Numbered from the stretch's first letter, positions 44,664 to 55,923 are shown. The stretch is DNA of 64,000 nt from Arthrobacter sp. Leaf337 (GCF_001423745.1 NZ_LMPC01000026.1:187250-251249); one strand, 5' to 3'. Notes: generated by a model from the letters alone, not told the origin. Program-made: numbers and translations.

Positions 44664-45635
44664 ATGGAAGGTTTGTCATGGCGCGCGCTCCGTCCTTTGC
44701 TCCTTGCCGGCGCAGCAGCCACAGCTTGGCTGACCCTGTCAGCCGCCGGCGCCAGCGCTGACGTCGCATCAGATCCCGGTTCATTACTAGGGAACGTCAG
44801 CCCTTCTGTCTCCTCAGCAACCCAAGCCGCAGTCAACCCTCTCGCGGGCACCCTGGTCGCTGTGGCACCTTCTATCGCTCCGGGCGCGGCTGATGCGGGC
44901 AGTGCCGTACTTCCCGCCCAGCCAAGCGCGGCTGAACCTACCGCCCTCCTCCTGCCCCTCACCGGTTCTGCAACCGGCACCGTTGACCAGCTGATTGAAG
45001 CCGTCCCGCTGGTGAACCAGATTGTCCCGGCCGGCACCATCGGCGCCGCCACGGCACCGGTTGTCGAGGCGGCCGACGGAATCGTCGTCGAAATAGCCAA
45101 GCAGGCATTGCCGGCGGCCGGCGAAGCCGTTCCCGCGCTTGATCCCGTCGTGGAGCCGGTTGGCGATCTGCTGCCTGGTGTTGATTTGCTTCCGGATTAT
45201 GGTGCCGCAGCAGCGTTTCCGACTGTTCCGGGCCTCTCCGCCTCGGAAGGTGGATCCGCTGGCGAGGACGCACCATCTTTGGTCCTGAACGTTCGCGCAG
45301 ACGCTGAAAGTTCCCGCGAACTGCCCGTCGCCGACGTCGATAAATCAGCTGTCCTGCATGCCTCAAATCGTTCTGGTACGCCGCCAGCGGCTCCGCATGC
45401 CGGAAGCCTCGAAGCTCCGCACCCGGAGCCCGGAACCCCGGACCCCGCTGCGCTGCCGGCTGTTCCGGGCTCCGGGTCGGGAAGCAGCCAATCCGCAGGC
45501 GGCGGTGCCGGCGGCGCGGCCTGGCTTTCTGACTTTCACATCGACGTTCCGCTGAGTCACGCAGTCCCGGTCAGCGGCCCCCTGCAGAATTCCCCTGCGC
45601 CGGTGTCTTTCGACCCCGGTTCATCTCCTGACTAG
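44664..45635 (+). CDS. Exported Ala/Pro/Val-rich protein of unknown function
   Basis: 323 aa with a Sec signal peptide (LRPLLLAGAAATAWLTLSAA, cleavage probably after GASA). The mature part is low in Cys, Met and aromatic residues, with Ala/Val/Leu/Pro-rich stretches spaced by VPALDPVVEPVGDLLPGVDL-like segments and a Gly/Ser/Pro-rich C-terminus. No wall-sorting signal or membrane anchor, so probably secreted. GTG at 44655 or 44658 are alternative starts. It is 84 bp upstream of a repeat-rich wall protein gene in the same direction, with no terminator seen between; I do not recognise a family. Confidence 0.7.
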   Translation: MEGLSWRALRPLLLAGAAATAWLTLSAAGASADVASDPGSLLGNVSPSVSSATQAAVNPLAGTLVAVAPSIAPGAADAGSAVLPAQPSAAEPTALLLPLTGSATGTVDQLIEAVPLVNQIVPAGTIGAATAPVVEAADGIVVEIAKQALPAAGEAVPALDPVVEPVGDLLPGVDLLPDYGAAAAFPTVPGLSASEGGSAGEDAPSLVLNVRADAESSRELPVADVDKSAVLHASNRSGTPPAAPHAGSLEAPHPEPGTPDPAALPAVPGSGSGSSQSAGGGAGGAAWLSDFHIDVPLSHAVPVSGPLQNSPAPVSFDPGSSPD

Positions 45636-45719
45636 TTAGGGCTTCCCTGCGCCCTGCGCAGAAAACGGCCATCCGGGCTGCCATGGGCGCCCGACAAACA
45701 ACTTTCAGGAGATATCACC

Positions 45720-47033
45720 ATGCACGCAAATATCCGCAGAGGGCTGCTCAGCACCCTCTTCGCCGGCGGGCTCCTAGCCCTCGGCTCCACCGCTGCCAGT
45801 GCAGCGGATACAACAAGCGGTTCCGACGGTCTCATGTCCGGCACTACCGCCACGGTCTCAGCGGCAGTTGCCGCCAACTCGTCGTTGGGCCTACTGGGTG
45901 ACCCAACGCCGGAAAACAGCACGGCCGATCTCGTTGCAGTCGTGGACCTTGGCCTCGGCACCAATACCGGCACTGCAGGAACCGACAACGCGACAGCAGA
46001 TCTTGACGCCGTCGTCGACCTGGGGCTCGGGGTCGGCACAGATTCAGGGACCACAGGAACCGACACCACCACGGCCGACCTCGGAGCAATCGCGGACGTC
46101 AACGTGGGCAACGGCAGGGTCGGCACAGATTCAGGGACCACAGGAACCGACACCACCACGGCCGACCTCGGAGCAATCGCGGACGTCAACGTGGGCAACG
46201 GCAGCATTGGGACGGCGGGCTCTGACACCACCGCCGCCGACGTCGCCGCGGTGCTGGACGTCAATCTCGGCACCAATACCGGCACTGCAGGCGACAACGC
46301 GACAGCAGATCTTGACGCCGTCGTCGACCTGGGGCTCGGGGTCGGCACAGATTCAGGGACCACAGGAACCGACACCACCACGGCCGACCTCGGAGCAATC
46401 GCGGACGTCAACGTGGGCAACGGCACCATTGGGACGGCAGGCTCTAACACCACCGCCGCCGACGTCACCGCGGTGCTGGACGTCAATCTCGGCACCAATA
46501 CCGGCACTGCAGGAACCGACAATACGACAGCAGACCTTGACGCCGTCGTCGACCTGGGGCTCGGGGTCGGCACAGATTCAGGGACCACAGGAACCGACAC
46601 CACCACGGCCGACCTCGGAGCAATCGCGGACGTCAACGTGGGCAACGGCACCTTGACGCCGTCGTCGACCTGGGGCTCGGGGTCGGCACAGATTCAGGGA
46701 CCACAGGAACCGACACCACCACGGCCGACCTCGGAGCAATCGCGGACGTCAACGTGGGCAACGGCAGCATTGGGACGGCAGGCTCTGACACCACCGCCGC
46801 CGACGTCGCCGCGGTGCTGGACGTCAATCTCGGCACCAATACCGGCACTGCAGGCGACAACGCGACAGCAGATCTTGACGCCGTCGTCGACCTGGGGCTC
46901 GGTCTCCTCGCGAACAACGGCACGGATACCGCCGTTGATCTGGGAGTCGATCTCGGTGTTGGCGGATCAACCGACACGGGCACCGACAGCTCAGGCGACC
47001 TTGGCGTTGACCTTGGGATCGACCTCGGCGTAG
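45720..47033 (+). CDS. Repeat-rich exported protein, 5' part of a frameshifted LAXTG wall protein
   Basis: ATG 45720 with AGGAG 8 nt upstream opens a signal peptide (LLSTLFAGGLLALGSTAAS) and then Gly/Asp/Thr-rich repeats of two alternating types: one reading DLGLGVGTDSGTTGTDTT and ADLGAIADVNVGNG, one reading AADVAAVLDVNLGTNTG. The repeat frame is lost at 46650-46653, where GGCACC joins TTGACG; from there to 47033 the product is out-of-frame Pro/Ser/Thr-rich sequence. The true continuation is the next feature. As written the product cannot be wall-anchored. Confidence 0.72.
   Translation: MHANIRRGLLSTLFAGGLLALGSTAASAADTTSGSDGLMSGTTATVSAAVAANSSLGLLGDPTPENSTADLVAVVDLGLGTNTGTAGTDNATADLDAVVDLGLGVGTDSGTTGTDTTTADLGAIADVNVGNGRVGTDSGTTGTDTTTADLGAIADVNVGNGSIGTAGSDTTAADVAAVLDVNLGTNTGTAGDNATADLDAVVDLGLGVGTDSGTTGTDTTTADLGAIADVNVGNGTIGTAGSNTTAADVTAVLDVNLGTNTGTAGTDNTTADLDAVVDLGLGVGTDSGTTGTDTTTADLGAIADVNVGNGTLTPSSTWGSGSAQIQGPQEPTPPRPTSEQSRTSTWATAALGRQALTPPPPTSPRCWTSISAPIPALQATTRQQILTPSSTWGSVSSRTTARIPPLIWESISVLADQPTRAPTAQATLALTLGSTSA
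46003..46890 (+). repeat. Long DNA repeats within the wall protein gene
   Basis: A block of about 113 bp running from TTGACGCCGTCGTCGACC to GTCAACGTGGGCAACGGC occurs almost unchanged from 46003, 46311, 46536 and 46653, plus a shorter copy from 46119. Intervening blocks of roughly 90-110 bp (starting AGCATTGGGACGGC) are also near-identical. The copy from 46653 follows its predecessor directly with the intervening block missing, which causes the frameshift. Confidence 0.88.
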
Positions 47034-47389
47034 ATCTGGGTATCGGTGGACCAGCCACTGGAGGTCCTTCCACCGGAGGTCCTGCAAACGGCGGCACGGT
47101 CCCCGGCGGCACCGTCCCGGGTGGCACCGTCCCGGGTGCTCCTGCAAGTGGCATCGAACCAGGCGGCAACGTCCCGAGCGTCAACAACCCGGGCGGTGCC
47201 GCTACCGGAACCGGTATGAATTCGTCGGCTCCAACGCCGACCGGCACGGGTGCCAAGGTCACGGCAGCTTCCAATTCACCGATGCTGGCCAACACGGGAG
47301 CCAACCTTGAGCTGGCAATCGCTGCCCTTCTCCTCCTCGCCGGCGGCATGATCATCATGCTGGTCCTGGCCCGGCGGAGGAAGGCCTAA
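46652..47389 (+). pseudogene. 3' part of the frameshifted wall protein: repeats, linker and LAXTG sorting signal
   Basis: Read in the frame beginning CTTGACGCC at 46652, the repeats resume, followed by DLGVDLGVGG-type repeats, a Gly/Pro/Thr linker (GGTVPGGTVPGGTVPG) and a C-terminal sorting signal: LANTG, a hydrophobic segment (ELAIAALLLLAGGMIIMLVL) and ARRRKA. LAXTG is the motif of class E sortases of high-GC Gram-positives. A plausible internal GTG start lies at 46754 but lacks a signal peptide, so this part is probably not made as a working protein unless the frame is restored. Confidence 0.72.
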
Positions 47390-47621
47390 GCTGCCGGCGG
47401 GCGGGGGCCGGCATCGCCGTCGCCCTGCCCGCCAAGCCAGCTGGGCCACGGACTGGACTGGCCCGGAAAGCCGCTCAGGGCTCTCCGGGTCAGCCCTCCG
47501 GGCACGGCCATTTCCCCCCGAGGAGGCCCAACTACCAAGTACCCTTATGAAAATGCATACCCGTCCCCGTATCATTCTCTAGAGCGCGTTCCGAGGGAAC
47601 GCTGAAAAGGATGGGGACATC

Positions 47622-48815
47622 GTGGAGAGTTCGCCCAGTCAAACGGCGGAGGTCCTGGCCGGCCGATACCGCCTCGGCGAGGTCATCGGACGCGGCGGCA
47701 TGGCCTCGGTGTACACGGCCAGGGACGAGAACCTTGGCCGCGACGTGGCATTGAAGCTCTTTGCCCCGCAATCGGCTGACGCGGACGAGCTGAAGCGTCA
47801 GGAAGCCGAGATTCAGCTGCTCGCCACCCTGAACCACCCCAGCCTCGTGACGCTGTTCGACGCCGGAATCGACTCGCGCGTGCCTGAAGAGCCCCGCCCG
47901 TTCCTCACGATGGAACTGGTTGAGGGGCAGGACCTCCGCAGCAGGATCCGTCACAGCCCCGTCCCACTGGATGAACTGGCAGTGATCGGAGCCGGCGTGG
48001 CCGATGCCCTGGCGTACGTCCACAACCTGGGCATCATCCACCGTGACATCAAGCCAGCCAACATCCTCCTGGTACAGGTCCGCCCCGGAGAGCCCCTGCG
48101 CCCCAAACTGACCGATTTCGGCATTGCCAGGATCGTCGACGGCACCCGCCTGACCGCCACCGGGACCATGGTGGGAACGGCTGCATACCTGAGCCCGGAA
48201 CAGGCACGGGGCGCCGATCTTGGTCCCGCCAGCGACATCTACTCCCTTGGCCTCGTGTTGCTGGAGTGCATTAAGGGAGCCGTGGAGTACCCAGGCAGCG
48301 CAATTGAATCTGCGGTGGCGCGCCTGCACCGAGCCCCGGAAATCCCCGGCGATGTTCCGGTCGAGTGGGCCACCCTGATCACATCCATGACAGCACTAGA
48401 CCCCATGGACCGCCCGACGGCGGCTGATCTCGAGACCGCCCTTCGGCAGGCCCTGGTCTCCCCGGCGTCAGTGCCCGGCACCGTGTCCGAGGAACCGACG
48501 CGCATTCTTCCGGCACCGCCGTCGCGGCCGCCCCTCGTGCTCCCGGACAGCACGAAGGAAATGGAATCGGGGACCGGCGCCCGCACAACGGCCCAGTTGG
48601 CGGCCAGCCGCGGCGGCCCGCCCCGCGCCCGTATCCGCGCCGCGGGCCGCCGCAAGCTAGCTGCTGTGTTGGCCGCGTTCGCCCTCTTCGTGGTGGGCGC
48701 CCTGATTCTTCTGACGGTCAACACGCCCAACGCGCCGGAGCCTGTTCAGTACCCTGCAGTTACCGGCACGCTGGGAGAACACCTGGAGCAACTACAGAAG
48801 AGTGTGGAACCGTGA
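47622..48815 (+). CDS. Membrane Ser/Thr protein kinase (PknB-like, no PASTA domains)
   Basis: 397 aa. Kinase domain residues about 15-280: glycine loop GRGGMASVY, Lys45 (VALKLF), HRDIKPANILL with Asp142, DFGIARI with Asp165, and AAYLSPEQARG. A Pro/Thr/Arg linker precedes one membrane segment (AAVLAAFALFVVGALILLTV) and a short outer tail of about 30 residues without sensor repeats. GTG 47622 lies after GGGGAC. Its stop overlaps the start of a lipoprotein gene by 4 bp, so the lipoprotein may be its partner or sensor. Confidence 0.9.
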   Translation: MESSPSQTAEVLAGRYRLGEVIGRGGMASVYTARDENLGRDVALKLFAPQSADADELKRQEAEIQLLATLNHPSLVTLFDAGIDSRVPEEPRPFLTMELVEGQDLRSRIRHSPVPLDELAVIGAGVADALAYVHNLGIIHRDIKPANILLVQVRPGEPLRPKLTDFGIARIVDGTRLTATGTMVGTAAYLSPEQARGADLGPASDIYSLGLVLLECIKGAVEYPGSAIESAVARLHRAPEIPGDVPVEWATLITSMTALDPMDRPTAADLETALRQALVSPASVPGTVSEEPTRILPAPPSRPPLVLPDSTKEMESGTGARTTAQLAASRGGPPRARIRAAGRRKLAAVLAAFALFVVGALILLTVNTPNAPEPVQYPAVTGTLGEHLEQLQKSVEP

Positions 48816-49321
48816 CGTCGTGTGCAGACAACCGCCTTCGTATGGTGCCGCCTCGCCGCTGGCGGACGCTAATCGCGGCCGGCCTGCTTTCGGCGGCCCT
48901 CGCCGGCTGCAGTTCCACGGCCCCCGATCTGGAACCTGATGCCGCTCAGACACTGCAGGCAAAGGTGCTAACGGTTTCACAGTCCGCGGCCGGCAACGAC
49001 ACATCCGGCGCCCTCAAGTCGCTCGACGAACTCGTGGTGCAGCTTGACGCTTCAGCGGCCGAGGGAAGCGTGTCGTTCAAACGCCATCAGAGCATCATGA
49101 AGGCCATCGAGGCCGTGCGGGCGGACCTCACTACTGCGCAGGCCGCAGCGAAGGCCCAGGCCGACGCGGCAGCAGCTGCCAAGGCAGCAGCCGATGCGGC
49201 GGCGGCAGAAGCAGCGAAAGCAGCCCCTGCTCCCGCTGCCGAAGTCCCCGCCCCCGCACCTGCACCCGCTCAAGTAGTCCCAGGAAAAGGGGAAAAGGGC
49301 AAAGGTGCCTCAGGACGCTGA
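48812..49321 (+). CDS. Ala-rich lipoprotein coupled to the Ser/Thr kinase
   Basis: 169 aa with a lipobox LSAALAGCSS (Cys33) after an Arg-rich N-terminus. Residues about 40-105 look helical (LKSLDELVVQLDASAAEGSV), then an Ala-rich coiled stretch (AKAQADAAAAAKAAADAAAA) and a Pro/Ala tail ending in Lys/Gly. GTG 48812 overlaps the kinase stop codon (GTGA). I know no named family. The helical-plus-Pro/Ala build would fit a wall-spanning spacer. Role as kinase partner is inferred from the overlap. Confidence 0.8.
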   Translation: MTSCADNRLRMVPPRRWRTLIAAGLLSAALAGCSSTAPDLEPDAAQTLQAKVLTVSQSAAGNDTSGALKSLDELVVQLDASAAEGSVSFKRHQSIMKAIEAVRADLTTAQAAAKAQADAAAAAKAAADAAAAEAAKAAPAPAAEVPAPAPAPAQVVPGKGEKGKGASGR

Positions 49322-49547
49322 CGCCGGTGACGGCGGCCGGAACCACCTGGAGCGTTCGGTAAGAAGGATCCGCCGACCGGGGATCCCGCCGTCGGCCTCC
49401 GCTCCCGGGTAGCCGTACCGCATTTTTTCATCAGTAAACTTACTATTTGCCGCGAATGTCGCTAGGTTTGTTAAGCGTGCCCACGAAGCCCGCAACGAGA
49501 TCAGAACCACGGGCCACCGGCCCGCCAGCTGAAGGAGTGATGTACGC

Positions 49548-50183
49548 ATGGCAACTGTCCAGGAATCCATCAACGTAAGCGTCCCGCTGAGCCAGGCCTA
49601 CAACCAGTGGACCCAGTTCGAGGACTTCCCGCACTTCATGAGCGGCGTGGAAGACGTGCGGCAGCTCGACGACACCACAGTGCACTTCCAGACCAGCATC
49701 GGTGGCGTCAAGAGGGAATACGACGCCCGGATCACCGTCCAGCAGCCGGACCAGCGCGTCACGTGGGAGAGCATCGACGAGCCCCGCAACGCCGGAACAG
49801 TATGGTTCGAAGCACTCAACCCGACTGAAACCAAGGTCAGCGTGGAACTCGCCTGGGAGCCCGACTCCGCGGTCGAAAAGGTGGGGGCGGCGGTGGGCCT
49901 TGATTCCCGCCAGGTGGCCTCGGACCTTAAACGCTTCAAGAAGTTCATCGAGGAACGCGAAGTGGAGACCGGCGCGTGGCGGGAGCGCGTCAGCGAAGGC
50001 GCAGTCAGCGGAGCCGGCGCGGCAACAGCAGCCGGCACGACGGCGGAAATTCCGCTCGACGCCGCGACCGCCGTTCCCCTCGAGGAGGAAGTGGGCTATG
50101 ACGCCGTGCCCACGGAGCAGCCCGTGAACACGGATCCGGATATGGCCACCGAGCCTCCGTTCGGCAAGCACGTCCAGCGCTAG
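49548..50183 (+). CDS. SRPBCC family protein (polyketide-cyclase/START-like)
   Basis: 211 aa. The first 145 residues form an SRPBCC fold (VPLSQAYNQWTQFEDFPHFM, TWESIDEPRNAGTVWF, DLKRFKKFIEER), as in stress-associated cyclase-like proteins. An acidic, Ala/Glu/Pro-rich tail of about 60 residues follows with no recognised domain. ATG 49548 is preceded by GAAGGAG. The 226-bp gap upstream contains AT-rich sequence including AGTAAACTTACT, a possible regulatory inverted repeat. Ligand unknown. Confidence 0.83.
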   Translation: MATVQESINVSVPLSQAYNQWTQFEDFPHFMSGVEDVRQLDDTTVHFQTSIGGVKREYDARITVQQPDQRVTWESIDEPRNAGTVWFEALNPTETKVSVELAWEPDSAVEKVGAAVGLDSRQVASDLKRFKKFIEEREVETGAWRERVSEGAVSGAGAATAAGTTAEIPLDAATAVPLEEEVGYDAVPTEQPVNTDPDMATEPPFGKHVQR

Positions 50184-50220
50184 CTGCAGCAGCCGGCACT
50201 TCGCAGTAGCCTTCAGGCAA

Positions 50221-50263
50221 GCAGAACGCCCCGCCTCCCGTGATGGGAGGCGGGGCGTTCTGC
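50221..50263. terminator. Bidirectional terminator between SRPBCC gene and icd
   Basis: Perfect 19-bp inverted repeat (GCAGAACGCCCCGCCTCCC and complement) with a 5-nt loop, placed between convergent genes, with TTTT shortly after it on the plus strand. Confidence 0.85.
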
Positions 50264-50279
50264 GTTTTGGCGGGTCCGG

Positions 50280-52502
<2,223 letters not shown>

Positions 52503-52791
52503 TGGTGGGGCGTCTCCTGAAGGTATACATACATCTGGAACTCTGGCGTTATTTCAACATTCTTAACTTACCCGAGCAGGGCGCGTCGGCGCCCATCGTG
52601 GCGTTCAGCGACGCGTAGCATGCCCCCGACGGTCGTACTGGCCGGCTCGCGGAGAGACGGAAACCACATCCCACCAGGCACAATACGAAACTTGAGTATC
52701 TATTTACAACAATTGTCACAGTGGGTAGGTTGATCTCCACCAGCGGCGGCCACCACCTGAGGCCGGCGCAAACTTTCTGTTGAGGACACCC
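52503..52791. other. Gene-free region between icd and the secreted protease gene
   Basis: 289 bp of divergent promoter DNA. It contains an AT-rich stretch (about 52690-52725) with CAACAATTGTCA, a partial palindrome that may belong to the protease promoter. No RNA gene or coding frame is convincing. Confidence 0.5.
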
Positions 52792-53781
52792 ATGACGAAA
52801 TCGAAGTCTCTGGCCACCAGCCTCCTGAGCCTGTCCGCCGCCGCCCTGCTTGCCGTCAGTGCAGCTGCCGGAGCTACTGCCGCGCCTGCATCCCCGCAGG
52901 CCCCGTCTCCCCAGGACGGCGGGCAGGTTGCCAGCCAGTCAGTGGACAGCACAAGTGCCGCCAACTACTGGACCGCTGACCGCATGCGTGCCGCTGTCCC
53001 CGGCGACGTGCTCGCCAGCAAAGCGCTGCAGCGCGGTAACGCCTCCCCGGCCGCCGCCGTGGAAAAGGGTTCCAGCACCAAGATTGCCGGCAAGGCAGGC
53101 AACGGCAAACCCGCACCCCTGCACGCCGACGAGAGTCCGGTGTCCCACATCGGCAAGGTCTTCTTCACCTTGGGCGGCAGCAACTACGTCTGCTCCGGCA
53201 ACTCGGTGGTGTCCACCAACAAGAGCACCGTGTCCACCGCCGGCCACTGCATCAACGAGGGCCCGGGCGCCTTCGCCACCAACTTCATCTTCGTCCCGGC
53301 CTACCTGGACGGCGCCGCCCCCTACGGCAAGTGGGCAGCCAAGGCCTTGTATGCCCCCACGCAGTGGAGCTCCGCGGGCGACATGCAGTACGACACGGGC
53401 TTCGCCGTGGTCTCACCGCTCAACGGCCAGAGCCTTGCCGACGTCGTTGGCGCTTCCGGTGTCCAGTTCAACGCAGCCCGCGGCCTGACATACAAGTCCT
53501 ACGGCTACCCCGCAGCGGCGCCGTTCGACGGTTCGTCACTCGTTAGCTGCACCGGGCCGGCCAGCAACGACCCCTACAACCCGCAGTTCCAGTCCCAGGG
53601 CATCCCCTGCGACATGACCGGCGGATCCTCGGGCGGCCCGTGGTTCATCGGCACCAGCTCCGCCGGGTACCAGAACTCCATCAACAGCTACGGTTACGGC
53701 AGCCGGTCCCAGGTCATGTACGGACCGTACTGGGGCTCCGTCATCCAGCAGGCCTACTCGAGTGCATCGTCCGCCAACTGA
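52792..53781 (+). CDS. Secreted trypsin-like serine protease with YWT propeptide motif
   Basis: 329 aa. Signal peptide to about residue 31 (LSAAALLAVSAAAGATAAP), a propeptide carrying YWTADRMRAAVPGDV (residues 59-73), then a chymotrypsin-fold domain with His152 (STAGHC), Asp201 (YDTGFAVV) and Ser280 (GGSSGGPW). Resembles glutamyl-endopeptidase/S1 proteases of actinobacteria. ATG 52792 follows GAGGA at 6 nt. Cysteines 134/153 and 253/273 could form disulfides. A 66-aa protein sharing the YWT motif is encoded 6 bp downstream. Confidence 0.88.
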   Translation: MTKSKSLATSLLSLSAAALLAVSAAAGATAAPASPQAPSPQDGGQVASQSVDSTSAANYWTADRMRAAVPGDVLASKALQRGNASPAAAVEKGSSTKIAGKAGNGKPAPLHADESPVSHIGKVFFTLGGSNYVCSGNSVVSTNKSTVSTAGHCINEGPGAFATNFIFVPAYLDGAAPYGKWAAKALYAPTQWSSAGDMQYDTGFAVVSPLNGQSLADVVGASGVQFNAARGLTYKSYGYPAAAPFDGSSLVSCTGPASNDPYNPQFQSQGIPCDMTGGSSGGPWFIGTSSAGYQNSINSYGYGSRSQVMYGPYWGSVIQQAYSSASSAN

Positions 53782-53787
53782 CAGCCC

Positions 53788-53988
53788 GTGACTACGGATA
53801 ATGCCGCTGCGGAACACGAACCTTCGGATCAAGGGTCCTCGAATGACGACGCCGTGAGCCGCAGCGAGATCAGCCAGGCGCCGGAGGATATCCTCGCCTA
53901 CTGGACGCCGGAGCGCTTGGCCGACGCGAAACCACGCGAGGTCCGGCTCCCCCAACCTGAGGCTGACCACGAACCCGACGGGGACTAA
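53788..53988 (+). CDS. Small acidic protein sharing the protease YWT motif
   Basis: 66 aa from GTG 53788, 6 bp after the protease stop, with no signal peptide. Residues 38-53 read YWTPERLADAKPREVR, which parallels YWTADRMRAAVPGDVL in the protease propeptide. The rest is acidic and probably disordered. Position and short spacing suggest reinitiation after the protease. It is followed by a strong hairpin, supporting a real transcript end after it. Function unknown; a propeptide-like partner is one idea. Confidence 0.65.
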   Translation: MTTDNAAAEHEPSDQGSSNDDAVSRSEISQAPEDILAYWTPERLADAKPREVRLPQPEADHEPDGD

Positions 53989-53996
53989 CTGAATAA

Positions 53997-54040
53997 ACGA
54001 CGACGGCGACCGTCCCCTCCCGGGGGCGGTCGCCGTCGTA
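53997..54040. terminator. Terminator between the small protein gene and purH
   Basis: ACGACGACGGCGACCG (53997-54012) pairs with CGGTCGCCGTCGTA (54027-54040), between convergent genes, so it may serve both. No long T run on either side. Confidence 0.75.
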
Positions 54041-54100
54041 CGCGGTCAGGGTTTCAACAGGCTCAACCACCGGAGCCGGTGACTGGGTCTGTCCGTCTTC

Positions 54101-55771
54101 CTAGTGGAAGAAGTGCCGCGCACCCGTGAAGTACATGGTGATGCCGGCGGCGTTGGCCGCGGCGATGACCTCGTCGTCCCGGACGGAACCGCCGGGCTGG
54201 ACCACGGCACGGACGCCGGCGTCGATCAGGATCTGCAGGCCGTCTGCGAACGGGAAGAAGGCGTCGGAAGCAGCCACCGCACCGCGGGCCCGCTCGGGAG
54301 CGCCGGACGCGTCTGCGTTCGAGGCACCGCCGGCACCCTCAACCTCGGACTCCACGGTCACACCGAGGGTGTTGGCGCGTTCCACGGCCAGCTTGCAGGA
54401 ATCGAGCCGGTTGACCTGGCCCATGCCGATGCCTACAGCGGCGCCGTGGTTCGCCAGCAGGATGGCATTGGACTTGGCCGCGCGGCAGGCGGTCCAGGCG
54501 AACGCCAGATCTGCCAGCGTTGCGTCGTCTGCGGCTTCGCCGGCCGCCAGGGTCCAGTTCGCAGGGTTGTCGCCCTCAGCGTCCACCTTGTCGGTGGCCT
54601 GCACCAGCATGCCGCCGGACACCTGGCGGAACTCCGTCGGGTAGCGGCCGTAGCCCTCGGGGAGTGCCAGCAGGCGGATGTTCTTCTTCTTGGAGAGGAT
54701 CTCCACGGCTTCGTCCTCGAAGTCCGGGGCGATGACCACTTCGGTGAAGATGCCCGCCACGGTGCGAGCCATGCCGGCTGTGACCGTGCGGTTGGACGCG
54801 ATGACGCCGCCGAACGCGGAGACGGGATCGCAGGCGTGGGCCTTGGCGTGGGCGTCGGCGATGGGGTCCGCCGCGTCAGCAGAGCCAACAGCCACGCCGC
54901 ACGGGTTGGCGTGCTTGATGACGGCGACGGCGGGACCGGCGAAGTCGAACGCGGCGCGGAGGGCGGCGTCGGCGTCGACGTAGTTGTTGTAGCTCATGGC
55001 CTTGCCGTGCAGCTGGTCCGCCTGGGCGATGCCGGCCGGAGCAGCCCCGTCAACGTACAGTGCGGCCTGCTGATGCGGGTTTTCGCCGTAGCGGAGCACT
55101 TCGGAACGCTCCAGGGCCACGCCTGCGTAAGCGGGCCAGTCAATCACGCCGTCGCCGTCCTCGTCGAGGAACTGGCTGGCCGTCCAGGTGGCCACGGCGT
55201 TGTCGTAGCTGGCGGTGTGCGCGAAGGCCTTGGCGGCCAGGCGCTGGCGGGTCTTCAGGTCAAAACCGCCCTCGGCGGCGGCGCGGACAACATCGCCGTA
55301 GAAGTTCGGATCCGTGACGATCGTGACAGCAGCGTGGTTCTTCGCCGCGGAGCGCACCATTGCGGGCCCTCCGATGTCGATCTGCTCGACGACGTCGTCC
55401 TGCGCGGCACCGGACTTGACGGTATCCACGAACGGGTAGAGGTTCACAACGACGAGGTCGAACGCCTCAATCTCCATCTTGGCCAGCGTCTCCATGTGGG
55501 CGGGAACCCGGCGGTCGGCCAGGATGCCGCCGTGGACGCGGGGGTGGAGCGTCTTGACACGGCCGTCGAGCATTTCCGGGGAGCCGGTGACTTCCTCGAC
55601 TTCCTGCACCGGGATGCCGGCGGCAGCGATCTTCTTCGCGGTGGACCCGGTGGAAACAATCTTGACGCCTGCTTCGTGCAGGCCCTTCGCGAGCTCCTCC
55701 AGACCGGTCTTGTCGTAGACCGAGATCAGGGCTCGGCGGATGGGAACACGGTCTAGCTGCGTAAAGCTCAC
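54101..55771 (-). CDS. purH: Bifunctional AICAR transformylase / IMP cyclohydrolase
   Basis: 556-aa enzyme for the last two steps of IMP synthesis. N-terminal MGS-like cyclohydrolase domain ([31 protein letters not shown]) and C-terminal transformylase domain with [20 protein letters not shown] and the C-terminal [15 protein letters not shown] 55771 follows CGGAG. Uses 10-formyl-THF, supplied by folD. purN, often its neighbour, lies 2.7 kb away with two genes between. Confidence 0.96.
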   Translation of the reverse strand: MSFTQLDRVPIRRALISVYDKTGLEELAKGLHEAGVKIVSTGSTAKKIAAAGIPVQEVEEVTGSPEMLDGRVKTLHPRVHGGILADRRVPAHMETLAKMEIEAFDLVVVNLYPFVDTVKSGAAQDDVVEQIDIGGPAMVRSAAKNHAAVTIVTDPNFYGDVVRAAAEGGFDLKTRQRLAAKAFAHTASYDNAVATWTASQFLDEDGDGVIDWPAYAGVALERSEVLRYGENPHQQAALYVDGAAPAGIAQADQLHGKAMSYNNYVDADAALRAAFDFAGPAVAVIKHANPCGVAVGSADAADPIADAHAKAHACDPVSAFGGVIASNRTVTAGMARTVAGIFTEVVIAPDFEDEAVEILSKKKNIRLLALPEGYGRYPTEFRQVSGGMLVQATDKVDAEGDNPANWTLAAGEAADDATLADLAFAWTACRAAKSNAILLANHGAAVGIGMGQVNRLDSCKLAVERANTLGVTVESEVEGAGGASNADASGAPERARGAVAASDAFFPFADGLQILIDAGVRAVVQPGGSVRDDEVIAAANAAGITMYFTGARHFFH

Positions 55772-55923
55772 AAAGGTCTCCGTCTTTTGACACGGTGGGT
55801 GCCGCGGTTGGTGGGGATGAGGCCAGTTTATCGCGTCCCGCCGGATGCCCTCCCTGCGTGCCGGTGTGTGAAGGCCGCGCGCAGACCCGCCACTGCGACG
55901 TAGAGTTTTCCCAGGAGGCCGAG

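Noticed and set aside
45632-46651. Open frame on the minus strand opposite the wall protein repeats
   Set aside because: Repetitive only because the plus strand is; no signal peptide or start signal, low-complexity Ser/Val/Pro sequence.
47443-47489. Weak inverted repeats after the wall protein gene as terminator
   Set aside because: Stems of only 6-7 bp with long loops and no T run; not convincing enough to list.
54104-55756. Open frame of 550 codons opposite purH
   Set aside because: Shadow of the purH gene with no domain or start signal.
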